Shown here piece after piece: positions 1-6,461 of a stretch of 17,519 bases of DNA; position 1 is the first letter of the stretch; every line of letters begins with the position of its first letter. The notes beneath the pieces were generated by a model. The model worked only from the letters and a program-made list of their open reading frames with translations. It was not told the origin of the DNA and made no database searches. The DNA comes from CG-Epi1 sp964634895 (lineage in GTDB: Archaea; Thermoplasmatota; Poseidoniia; MGIII; CG-Epi1), in contig CAZWJS010000028.1 in NCBI GenBank assembly GCA_964634895.1, forward strand, positions 1 through 17,519. The letters run 5' to 3'. The translations under genes and the position numbers were made by a program.

Positions 1-16
1 TTTTTTTACATCCTTA

Positions 17-83
17 AATTTAGGCAAACCTAAATTAGGTGAGCCTAAAAAATAGCGCTATATATAGTTTAGGTTTGCCTAAA
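17..83. promoter_or_regulatory. Three DtxR-type operator palindromes
   Basis: Three inverted repeats of the form TTAGG-N4-CCTAA lie at 17-36 (8-bp arms, perfect), 35-48 (5-bp arms) and 68-83 (6-bp arms). The core 19-34 is the exact reverse complement of 68-83. They match the known DtxR/IdeR iron-box pattern (TTAGG...CCTAA). Boxes 1 and 2 lie just upstream of the TATA element and box 3 lies between it and the start codon, so bound repressor would flank and block the basal promoter. As the next gene encodes a DtxR-family protein, autoregulation is the simple reading; a second regulon member upstream of the window is possible. Confidence 0.85.
59..66 (+). promoter_or_regulatory. TATA box of the dtxR-like gene
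   Basis: An alternating TATATATA run lies between operator boxes 2 and 3 and partly overlaps a 10-bp palindrome (52-61, centred on AGCGCT). A start of transcription about 26 nt downstream would fall near 89-91, just before the ATG at 93. This position argues against a GTG start at 39, which would lie upstream of the promoter. Confidence 0.6.
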
Positions 84-92
84 TTTTTTATA

Positions 93-773
93 ATGCCTTA
101 TCTCTTCATAACCATGGCAAGTATGGATGCTTTGTCCGAAAGCGCTGAAATGATGATAAAAAACATCAATGAATTAGCTTCCAATGGTGAGAGAGTTAGG
201 ACATCCGATTTGTCTTCTAAAACTGAATTGAAGCCAGCCAGTGTTACAGAAATGATTCAAAGACTTGGTGAAATTGGTCTAGTAGATTATGAGCCATATC
301 ATGGTGTTCATTTGACAAAGCAAGGGCAACATGTAGCTGATGTCATAGATCATAGATTCAATATACTCCAAAGATTTTTGACTGAGATACTAGGTGTTGA
401 AAAAGAAGAAGCGGCTGAAGTGGCTTGCAGAATGGAACACATTTTGACAAGAGATGTTGAGAATCGTTTGAGTGATTTCTTAGGAATAGATAAAGATACA
501 AAATCCGATTTATTTTGTCATAAAGTAAATGTAGAAACAGAAGGTGAACCTGAATTCATTCCATTATCCAATTTTAGAGAAGGTAAAACAGGAAAAGTGC
601 GTCTTGTCTTAGAAAAAAGTGAGCTAACACATACCTTGGAAAAAGCAGGCCTATCTCCAGGCTGTACAGTTATGGTAAAAAAGTCCAATGGCAAATCATA
701 CGATATTGAGACCGAGAATGGTACATTGTCTTTAGATAGCGAATTAGCTTCAAAAATTATAGTTCAGAATTAA
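93..773 (+). CDS. DtxR-family metal-dependent transcriptional repressor
   Basis: Predicted cytosolic metal-sensing repressor: N-terminal winged helix-turn-helix, helical dimerisation and metal-binding domain, and a C-terminal SH3/FeoA-like domain (about the last 70 residues), the full-length DtxR/IdeR layout. Counting from the ATG at 123, the primary metal site of DtxR is reproduced at the same numbers: Met10, Cys102, Glu105, His106. The ancillary site looks lost: position 79 is Phe, 83 is Gln and 98 is Ala, with a His displaced to 77. Met10 plus Cys102 resembles iron-type DtxR more than MntR, so iron is the likelier co-repressor (inference). The start is ambiguous: ATG 93 suits the TATA position, while ATG 114 or 123 suits the family's N terminus. 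The stop overlaps the next start (TAATG), implying translational coupling. Three operator boxes in its promoter suggest autoregulation. Confidence 0.88.
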   Translation: MPYLFITMASMDALSESAEMMIKNINELASNGERVRTSDLSSKTELKPASVTEMIQRLGEIGLVDYEPYHGVHLTKQGQHVADVIDHRFNILQRFLTEILGVEKEEAAEVACRMEHILTRDVENRLSDFLGIDKDTKSDLFCHKVNVETEGEPEFIPLSNFREGKTGKVRLVLEKSELTHTLEKAGLSPGCTVMVKKSNGKSYDIETENGTLSLDSELASKIIVQN

Positions 774-1129
774 TGGTTTCTAAAGGCGTTCTTTACATTG
801 TTATTAGTGGCCCAGATAATTATAAACGTGCAATTGAAGGCCTTAGAGTTGCTGAATATCAATCAGGCGATGGAACCCATGGTGTAGCTTTAATGCTTCA
901 AGGGGAGGGAGTTGAATGGTTGAGAGATGGTGATGAATCTTATAGAAAAGAGATTCAAACTTCTCTCGGTGTCATTCAAGAACTTGGTGCAGCAGTCTTT
1001 GTTTGTGGAGCCTCTATTAATGAGAGAGGATTAACAGCAACAATGGGTCATTATAATTTTTTAAAATCCTCAGCACCAAAAAGAATAAGTCAGGTCGTAA
1101 AGAAAGGTTGGCAAGTTGCTGTATTTTAG
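773..1129 (+). CDS. DsrE-family protein (sulfur-relay-like)
   Basis: A 118-residue protein of DsrE/TusD-like size and pattern: a hydrophobic N-terminal strand (VLYIVISG), a Gly-rich middle (LMLQGEGVEWL) and a strand ending in a lone Cys at residue 78 (AAVFVCGASINERGL). In TusD and DsrE the active cysteine also lies near residue 78 and carries persulfide sulfur. Its role here is unknown; sulfur transfer or a related soluble thiol function is the family-based expectation. The start codon shares one base with the stop of the dtxR-like gene, so it should be under the same metal-responsive promoter. No TusB, TusC or TusE partner is visible. Confidence is high for the fold family and low for the substrate. 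Confidence 0.75.
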   Translation: MVSKGVLYIVISGPDNYKRAIEGLRVAEYQSGDGTHGVALMLQGEGVEWLRDGDESYRKEIQTSLGVIQELGAAVFVCGASINERGLTATMGHYNFLKSSAPKRISQVVKKGWQVAVF

Positions 1130-1166
1130 TATCAAAAAGTCTTTATTGAGGCCTCTTCTAGACTGC

Positions 1167-1174
1167 TAATATAC
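1167..1174 (+). promoter_or_regulatory. Probable TATA box of thioredoxin gene
   Basis: TAATATAC lies about 44 nt before the thioredoxin ATG, inside the 85-bp gap after the DsrE gene. A transcript starting near 1197 would have a short leader containing the Shine-Dalgarno at 1203-1209. The assignment rests on spacing and composition only. Confidence 0.4.
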
Positions 1175-1202
1175 ATCTCAAAATACAAATTTGGGTTTGT
1201 GT

Positions 1203-1209
1203 AGGTGAT
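1203..1209 (+). promoter_or_regulatory. Strong Shine-Dalgarno of thioredoxin gene
   Basis: AGGTGAT is a seven-base match to the GGAGGTGAT complement of archaeal 16S rRNA 3' ends, five bases before the ATG at 1215. It fixes that start. It also contrasts with several neighbours that appear leaderless. Confidence 0.65.
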
Positions 1210-1214
1210 TAAAA

Positions 1215-1529
1215 ATGGGTATAACAGAAGTGACAGATGCTAATTTTCAAGATACAGTTAAGAGTAGCGACTTAGTTTTGGTTGATTTTTGGGCGCCTTG
1301 GTGCGGTCCATGTAGAGCCTTGGGCCCTGTACTTGAAGAAGTTGCAGCTGAAAATTCTAATGTTCAAATAGTTAAAATGAATACTGATGAGAATCCTAAT
1401 ACAGCATCACAACATGGTATTATGTCAATACCAACTATGATGATATTCAAAAATGGTGAACTTGTTGATAGGCTAGTAGGCGCTTTGCCGAAACCAGCCA
1501 TAATGGAAAAATTAGAACCTCATTTCTAA
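1215..1529 (+). CDS. trxA: Thioredoxin
   Basis: Cytosolic protein-disulfide reductase of 104 residues, the usual single-domain thioredoxin length. The redox motif W-C-G-P-C occupies residues 29-33, preceded by the family's VDFWAP strand, and the cis-proline is P73 in SIPTM. The buried Asp equivalent (VLVDFWA) is present. No signal peptide or membrane segment is visible, so it should act in the cytoplasm, reduced by a thioredoxin reductase not seen here. The strong Shine-Dalgarno and a separate TATA-like element suggest it can be expressed independently of the dtxR-dsrE pair 85 bp upstream. Its stop overlaps the stop of the convergent subtilase gene by four bases (CTAA), leaving no room for separate terminators. 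Confidence 0.95.
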   Translation: MGITEVTDANFQDTVKSSDLVLVDFWAPWCGPCRALGPVLEEVAAENSNVQIVKMNTDENPNTASQHGIMSIPTMMIFKNGELVDRLVGALPKPAIMEKLEPHF

Positions 1530-3850
1530 TTTTCGATAAATGGGCGTCTAGCCCATACCACAAAAGCAATTAGACCAGCACCAAAACCAATAATTCCAGC
1601 TATAGCAGCAGTATTTTTAACATTCCAAAATTCTTCCTCTTTGGTTACTTCTATTTCCTCTTTAATTTCAAGTCTGCTAAGATTAAAAGCATCGTACATC
1701 ATTTCTATGTAATAAGTTCCATTATAGTTTACTGAAGGTTCTCCAAATTCCAATTTTGCAACACATGCTTGTTTGTGCGTATTCATACTAACACCATCAG
1801 TAGAGCACATGTAGTCATTATAGTTCGTCATATTTTCATCAACTTGATGATTTCCTTCTTCCATGAACAATCTTACGTTAACATCATAGGGCACTCTTGG
1901 TTCCCAATATTCCTCTAAAGTTGCTCCTTGAGTTGGTTTTAATCCAATTGCAGTCCCTTCTATCCCAAATACCCATAGATGCCCACTGTTTGAATCATCA
2001 ACATTTATTGAATATTCTTTTGTATTGGTAGTTGTTCCAAAGCTTTGTGAATTATCATTTGATCCATCACTATTTGTGTCGATTGTTAAATCTAGATTAG
2101 AAACTGTGAATTGGTCAGTATTGACTTGTGGATATGCAAGGATAATTTCAGCCCTAATTGTTCCATTAGGTACATGTAGGTAATGCGTAGAATCAGTAAT
2201 ATATGTTCCGCCACTTCCTACAAAATACGCCCATTCTCCTTTCCATTTCGCAGTTAAAGTATCAGTATACTCTTTATCAGTATACACATGACTAATGCCG
2301 TTCATGCTATCTCTTGCGTTAAATACGGTGACGTTTGAATTATCAGGAATTCCATCATTATCATTGTCTGTATTTCTCAGTCTTTCTAGTGTAAGTGCCA
2401 TTTGTACAGCATATTTTACATCAATTAATCCGTGTCCTTGCCCCCAATCATGTTTTTCTCCAGTGTTACTGTAAGATTCGTTAGCATTTGCTTGAGCACC
2501 TTCGAGGTACCTTCCTGACAATTCTAGTATCAATTCAGCTTCAGTAACAAAAGTATCAATTCTATCACCATACCATTCACCTTCAGAATCAGCATGATCC
2601 TCGTAAAGATAGTTTGCAACCCCTAATGATGGTGCAGCTTGATAGAGCAGTGTAGCCACGCCTGCAATGTGCGGCGTCGCCATTGAAGTTCCTGAAATGG
2701 CCATGTAGTAAAGATCATCATCAGTTGGCCTTTGAATGATATCAATCAAGGTGGCTCTTGGTGCAGTTGCCCAAATATTCACTCCCGGAGCTCCAATATC
2801 GGGCCATGTTTGTGGCTTTGTCATATCACCTCTTGATGAAAAATCCGCAATTCCACTTCCATCATGTTCTAATGCAGCCACTCCAATTACTAGTGGTATG
2901 TTTGAGTATGGATTTGTCTGTAAATCACTCCCATCACTTCCCGAATTACCAGCTGCAAAAACAGAAACTACATTATTGTCATATACTAAATTCAAGACGG
3001 CTTGTGAAATTGCATTTGAAGGATCATACTCAGAACCAGAGCTTCCCCATGAATTTGAGGTTACACGTATATTGTAAGGATTTGCATCAGGTCTTGAATT
3101 CTCATAAACCCATTCAAATGCTTCTACAGCATTGTCAATAAATGCGATATCACCTACTCCCATTCCAATTAGTGTAGCGCCAGGTGCGACACCTTTCTTT
3201 GCTCCTGCAGACGCGTCGCCATTGCCTCCTACGGTTCCCGCGCAATGAGTACCATGTCCACTTGAAGTGTCTGAATTTTCAGCTTCTATCCAAGTTCTCG
3301 TAGCTCTATCAAATTTGTAAGATATTGTTTTACCTTGATCATAATCAAAATCAGGATGTCCTGCATCAACGCCAGTATCGATTATTACTGCAGCTACGCC
3401 AGTTCCATCAATATAGTCATGCTCATGAAATTGGTCTTCTACAATCTGTTCATTTTCATCTATTATTACAGTTCTCCATGCTTCTACGGCATTGATTATT
3501 CGAGTTGTATCTTGCATATAGTATTCCATTTGTGAATTGTGTTCAATCCAAAATACATCATTTTGCTTGCTCAGCATTTTAATTTCGTTGGTATTTCCTT
3601 TTCCATAAAATCCATCTATAAATTCAAAAACACTTATAATTTTTATTCCCAGCGATTCAGCATTTTTCATGTGGTTTTTAGTTAAAAGGGGTCTATATTG
3701 TACAATAAATTCAATATCCGTATCACTATCCGTATTTTCCATGGTACGGATTATATTTGGATGCATAACGTTTTCATCAGATGATGCATTTGTAAATGCA
3801 GGATTTACTAGAAGCAGCAAAATTACCAGCATCGCTCTGAATTGGCCCAT
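1526..3850 (-). CDS. Membrane-anchored subtilisin-like serine protease (S8)
   Basis: Exported protease of 774 residues. Layout: signal peptide (about 1-22), I9-like prodomain (about 45-112), S8 catalytic domain (about 145-485), beta-rich C-terminal region (about 505-735) and a C-terminal transmembrane helix (about 748-766) followed by a short basic tail, so the enzyme should stay tethered outside the cell. The triad is intact: Asp158 (IIDTGVD), His202 (GHGTHCAG) and Ser389 (SGTSMATPH), with oxyanion Asn302 (AAGNSG). Asp-rich loops at about 494-502 and 591-600 look like Ca2+ sites, and Cys682/Cys696 may form a disulfide. It is the last gene of the minus block, 31 bp after a GYF_2 protein gene, and has its own TATA element 26 nt before the ATG. 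Probable roles are protein scavenging or maturation of surface proteins (inference). Confidence 0.95.
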   Translation of the reverse strand: MGQFRAMLVILLLLVNPAFTNASSDENVMHPNIIRTMENTDSDTDIEFIVQYRPLLTKNHMKNAESLGIKIISVFEFIDGFYGKGNTNEIKMLSKQNDVFWIEHNSQMEYYMQDTTRIINAVEAWRTVIIDENEQIVEDQFHEHDYIDGTGVAAVIIDTGVDAGHPDFDYDQGKTISYKFDRATRTWIEAENSDTSSGHGTHCAGTVGGNGDASAGAKKGVAPGATLIGMGVGDIAFIDNAVEAFEWVYENSRPDANPYNIRVTSNSWGSSGSEYDPSNAISQAVLNLVYDNNVVSVFAAGNSGSDGSDLQTNPYSNIPLVIGVAALEHDGSGIADFSSRGDMTKPQTWPDIGAPGVNIWATAPRATLIDIIQRPTDDDLYYMAISGTSMATPHIAGVATLLYQAAPSLGVANYLYEDHADSEGEWYGDRIDTFVTEAELILELSGRYLEGAQANANESYSNTGEKHDWGQGHGLIDVKYAVQMALTLERLRNTDNDNDGIPDNSNVTVFNARDSMNGISHVYTDKEYTDTLTAKWKGEWAYFVGSGGTYITDSTHYLHVPNGTIRAEIILAYPQVNTDQFTVSNLDLTIDTNSDGSNDNSQSFGTTTNTKEYSINVDDSNSGHLWVFGIEGTAIGLKPTQGATLEEYWEPRVPYDVNVRLFMEEGNHQVDENMTNYNDYMCSTDGVSMNTHKQACVAKLEFGEPSVNYNGTYYIEMMYDAFNLSRLEIKEEIEVTKEEEFWNVKNTAAIAGIIGFGAGLIAFVVWARRPFIEN

Positions 3851-3870
3851 AATAGTCTTTCACTATGGTG

Positions 3871-3880
3871 TAATAAAAAG
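3871..3880 (-). promoter_or_regulatory. TATA box of subtilase gene (leaderless-type)
   Basis: On the minus strand CTTTTTATTA is centred about 26 nt upstream of the ATG at 3850, which would place the transcript start at the start codon. The same geometry is seen at 16484-16494 and 16521-16530. It suggests that the subtilase has its own promoter in addition to any read-through. Confidence 0.5.
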
Positions 3881-3881
3881 T

Positions 3882-4445
3882 TTAGCTACTTGTAATTCTA
3901 ACATTTGCGTCTTCTAATTCTTTCTTAAGTTCTTCACTATCTTCCTCAGATAAAAAACATTTCAATGAATACACCTCATACATTTTGTGAAAACTACTCG
4001 CTTGTATTTCCACATGTTTCTCTAATTTTTTGAAATGTACATTAATTATTTTGCTAAGAGGAATTCCTCCACCTCTTGGCTCTCCCACAACAATTTGATT
4101 CATGTCATCTATATTCATTTTACCTCCTTCAATTACTAAATGATCTCCATACATCATTATCCATCTTCCTTTTCTGGTTACGTCTTCCCAAGCGGAAGAG
4201 GCATTTAGTGGAGGGCCATTTTCATCAATACTTAGTTCTGTAGAATCATCCCAATCATCATCTATGATTTGTTTATCATTTGTCAGTAGTAATACAGGCA
4301 CCCAGTCTTCACCATCCCAAAATTTAGCTTTTTCCGTTAATTCCCCATTTTTGACATCTGAAATTATTCTATCCATTTGTATAGGGCCATATATTTTTTC
4401 ATCCACTTTTACAGGAAATTTCTTATCTTTTTCTATATCCTTCAT
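3882..4445 (-). CDS. GYF_2-domain protein with possible PH-like C terminus
   Basis: A 187-residue protein without a clear signal or membrane segment. Residues about 10-52 match the GYF_2 pattern: a short strand, the Gly-Pro turn (IYGPIQMDRI), an acidic helix (NGELTEKAKFW) and a closing W-V-P-V strand. Such domains usually bind peptides or tether partners in multidomain envelope and signalling proteins. Residues about 80-185 alternate short strands and end in a helix with an EEDSEELKKELE stretch, which could be a PH-like fold (inference from pattern). The start overlaps the stop of the transglutaminase-like gene by four bases (ATGA), so the two are translationally coupled. It may be the cytosolic partner or adaptor of the adjacent exported proteins; its function is otherwise unknown. 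Confidence 0.65.
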   Translation of the reverse strand: MKDIEKDKKFPVKVDEKIYGPIQMDRIISDVKNGELTEKAKFWDGEDWVPVLLLTNDKQIIDDDWDDSTELSIDENGPPLNASSAWEDVTRKGRWIMMYGDHLVIEGGKMNIDDMNQIVVGEPRGGGIPLSKIINVHFKKLEKHVEIQASSFHKMYEVYSLKCFLSEEDSEELKKELEDANVRITSS

Positions 4446-5815
4446 TTTGCCTCATAAACATATGCCTTATTCGATTCTAAATCAGGTATTTCTCCTAAGA
4501 CCCATCCTACAGCTGTAGTTTCAGCGTAGTAATAATTTCTTTCTTCATCAGTACCTTGATTAATTACGTAGTGCACCCCAGTTCCTTCTTCAATACTAAT
4601 GCCAACTGCAGCATGGCCGTACCCTTCCCATGCTTCGGGAATTAAAATTATAGCAGATTCGTGCCCTATAATCTTCATTAGAGAGATTAACAATGCAGAT
4701 GTATCTTCACAATCTCCAGTTTGATCTATAAGTGTCTCTATAGGATATCTAGGATATTCTCCTACGCCTGCAGTTAGATTATCTTCACTATATTTTAGGG
4801 ATTGTACAAAGCTTAGAAAGAAATTAATACGAGTTAAGTTATCAAATTTTTTTTCTTTGGAAATATTGTTTAATTCGTTTGCAATATCAATTATTGCTTT
4901 TTCATTAGGCGTAACGAAATTCAAATAATCACTGTATTCTTTAACTGAATGAGTTTGCATTGAAAAATAAGAATAACGGTTAGGATCAAAAGTATAACTA
5001 ATTTGGTGTTCATAACTATCAAAAATCCAATTATATATTTTGAAATATCCAAAATTGTATGCCTCTAAGCTCAGAAATAATTTAGCATCATTGTTATCGT
5101 TTGCATAGTCTAGGTTACCATCTAATGTTCCATTGTTTCCCATTTCCCAAGAATCAGTGAGTAGATTATAGGTTATACTTGCATTATAACTATCATTTGA
5201 ATTACTAATATCAAATTCTTCTGGATTCCTGAATTTGTAATATATTACAGATACTGTAAATGTATGTTCAGTTTGATTGTCAGGTACATTTATCTCAAAT
5301 TCCGCATTCAGAGAGTATTCTTGTTCCCACGGAACAAGCCAAGGCTTGTTGTTATTATCAAATCGATGTATTTCTTTTGAATTTTGCAGTAAGTAAATAA
5401 TTACAGGAGCAGTAGTTCTACTGTTTTGCTTGTCAGTCAATTCAATCCATTCTAAATTAAATTTAAGGGCAATATCATTTAATTTATCTAAATCCTCTGA
5501 ATCATTATATCCATCATTATCGTCATCAGTATCTTCGTTATTCCCAATTCCATCTGAATCACTGTCATAGTGTTCTTCACTATTTTTTGGGAATACATCT
5601 ATTGTATCGTTATATCCGTCATTGTCATCATCGTCATCTTCATTATCTCCAATTCCATCTTTATCATTATCAGTCCATTCATCAGGGTTGTTTGGAAAAG
5701 CATCTTTGTCATTAGGTATTCCATCTAAGTCTTTGTCATGCAAATATTGTGCCAAAATTAGTACTAGTAATGATCCAACAGCAATTGTAAGAATTATTTT
5801 TTTTTCAGATTTCAT
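4442..5815 (-). CDS. Exported transglutaminase-like protein with Ca-binding Asp repeats
   Basis: A 457-residue protein: N-terminal signal or anchor helix (about 6-23), Asp-rich thrombospondin-3-like Ca2+-binding loops (about 27-108), a beta-rich middle (about 120-290) and a C-terminal transglutaminase-like fold (about 300-445). The likely catalytic residues are visible: Cys369 in TGDCED, His401 in YGHAAVG and an acidic third position at Glu432 in YAETT. Archaeal members of this family are usually thought to be cysteine peptidases or amidases rather than true cross-linkers. The N-terminal helix without an obvious cleavage site suggests a surface-tethered enzyme with a Ca-stiffened stalk (inference). 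It lies one base after the HAD gene and overlaps the GYF_2 gene by four bases, so it belongs to the operon-like block leading to the subtilase. Confidence 0.82.
   Translation of the reverse strand: MKSEKKIILTIAVGSLLVLILAQYLHDKDLDGIPNDKDAFPNNPDEWTDNDKDGIGDNEDDDDDNDGYNDTIDVFPKNSEEHYDSDSDGIGNNEDTDDDNDGYNDSEDLDKLNDIALKFNLEWIELTDKQNSRTTAPVIIYLLQNSKEIHRFDNNNKPWLVPWEQEYSLNAEFEINVPDNQTEHTFTVSVIYYKFRNPEEFDISNSNDSYNASITYNLLTDSWEMGNNGTLDGNLDYANDNNDAKLFLSLEAYNFGYFKIYNWIFDSYEHQISYTFDPNRYSYFSMQTHSVKEYSDYLNFVTPNEKAIIDIANELNNISKEKKFDNLTRINFFLSFVQSLKYSEDNLTAGVGEYPRYPIETLIDQTGDCEDTSALLISLMKIIGHESAIILIPEAWEGYGHAAVGISIEEGTGVHYVINQGTDEERNYYYAETTAVGWVLGEIPDLESNKAYVYEAK
5504..5675 (-). repeat. 105-nt internal duplication encoding Ca-binding loops
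   Basis: Two copies of an Asp-coding segment lie 105 nt (35 codons) apart; for example, the minus-strand codons for Asp-Gly-Ile-Gly fall at 5543-5554 and again at 5648-5659. Each encodes a D-x-D-x-D-G-type loop followed by NDGYND. Because the period is a whole number of codons and third positions have diverged, this is an old duplication inside the gene and not a simple microsatellite. Confidence 0.75.
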
Positions 5816-5816
5816 C

Positions 5817-6461
5817 TTAGAGCCCTAACAACTCTGGCAATTCTTTCATGTGTCTAAAAGGTATGGCTCCGGCATTCTTTAGTTCATTTTCAGAAAAGAG
5901 ATTGTTTATGATTCCGTAAACTCTAATTTTTGCGTTAACTGCAGCTCTAACACCCGTTACACTATCTTCAATGACTGCACATTCTTCTGGTTTAAATCCC
6001 ATCTTTTTAGCAGCATAAAGAAAGATATCCGGAGCTGGTTTTGGTGCTTTAACTTCAGAAGCAGTAAAGATGTTTTCACCAAAGAAATCATATAGTTCAG
6101 TTAGTCTTAAAGAATGTCGAACGTGGGTAGGCTCACCATTTGATGCAACGCACATTGATATCCTTAAAGTTCTTAAGAGTTCTTTCACACCTTTAACAGG
6201 ATTAAGTTTAGAATCCCATGAATCACTTACCATTTGAACTAATCTAGGTAGCCAGTCATCTGGAAGTTCTTTGCCCGACATTTCTTTCATTTTGTAAACA
6301 ACTTCATCAAGGGTTTTTCCTCCGAAAGTAGAACTTGCTTCTTCACCAGTCATTTCAATCCCAATTTCATTTGCCATTTCGGCTATCACTTGATTTGTAA
6401 TTCCTTCACTGTCTACTAAAGTCCCATCACAATCGAAAATAATACATTTCGTTGCCATCAA
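5817..6461 (-). CDS. HAD-superfamily phosphatase (subfamily IA, PGMB/GPH-like)
   Basis: Cytosolic haloacid dehalogenase-fold hydrolase of 214 residues with all four motifs: I, Asp10-x-Asp12 in FDCDGTLVDSE; II, Ser107 in CVASNGE; III, Lys141 in APKPAPD; IV, Glu165-Asp166 in AVIEDSVTG. An alpha-helical cap lies between residues 15 and 85, as in beta-phosphoglucomutase and phosphoglycolate phosphatase-like enzymes. The exact substrate cannot be read from sequence; a small phosphorylated sugar or glycolate is typical, and a mutase activity is possible because the motif I DxD pair and cap are of that type. The start (ATG ATG) overlaps the truD stop by four bases, and its stop lies one base before the next gene, so it is part of a tightly packed operon. 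Confidence 0.88.
   Translation of the reverse strand: MMATKCIIFDCDGTLVDSEGITNQVIAEMANEIGIEMTGEEASSTFGGKTLDEVVYKMKEMSGKELPDDWLPRLVQMVSDSWDSKLNPVKGVKELLRTLRISMCVASNGEPTHVRHSLRLTELYDFFGENIFTASEVKAPKPAPDIFLYAAKKMGFKPEECAVIEDSVTGVRAAVNAKIRVYGIINNLFSENELKNAGAIPFRHMKELPELLGL

Noticed and set aside
39..122. Longer dtxR reading frame beginning with GTG at 39
   Set aside because: The GTG lies inside operator box 2 and upstream of the TATA run, and the extra residues have no counterpart in DtxR proteins.
1185..1200. Small hairpin ACAAA...TTTGT before trxA as a terminator or riboswitch
   Set aside because: The five-base stem of mostly A-T pairs is too weak, and there is no following T-run or further structure.
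2736..3141. Two overlapping plus-strand frames inside the subtilase gene
   Set aside because: Both are antisense to the catalytic domain, and they overlap each other in different frames.
5504..5740. Asp-coding tract as a microsatellite or misassembly
   Set aside because: The repeats keep a 35-codon period with diverged third positions and sensible Ca-loop residues, so they are a coding duplication.
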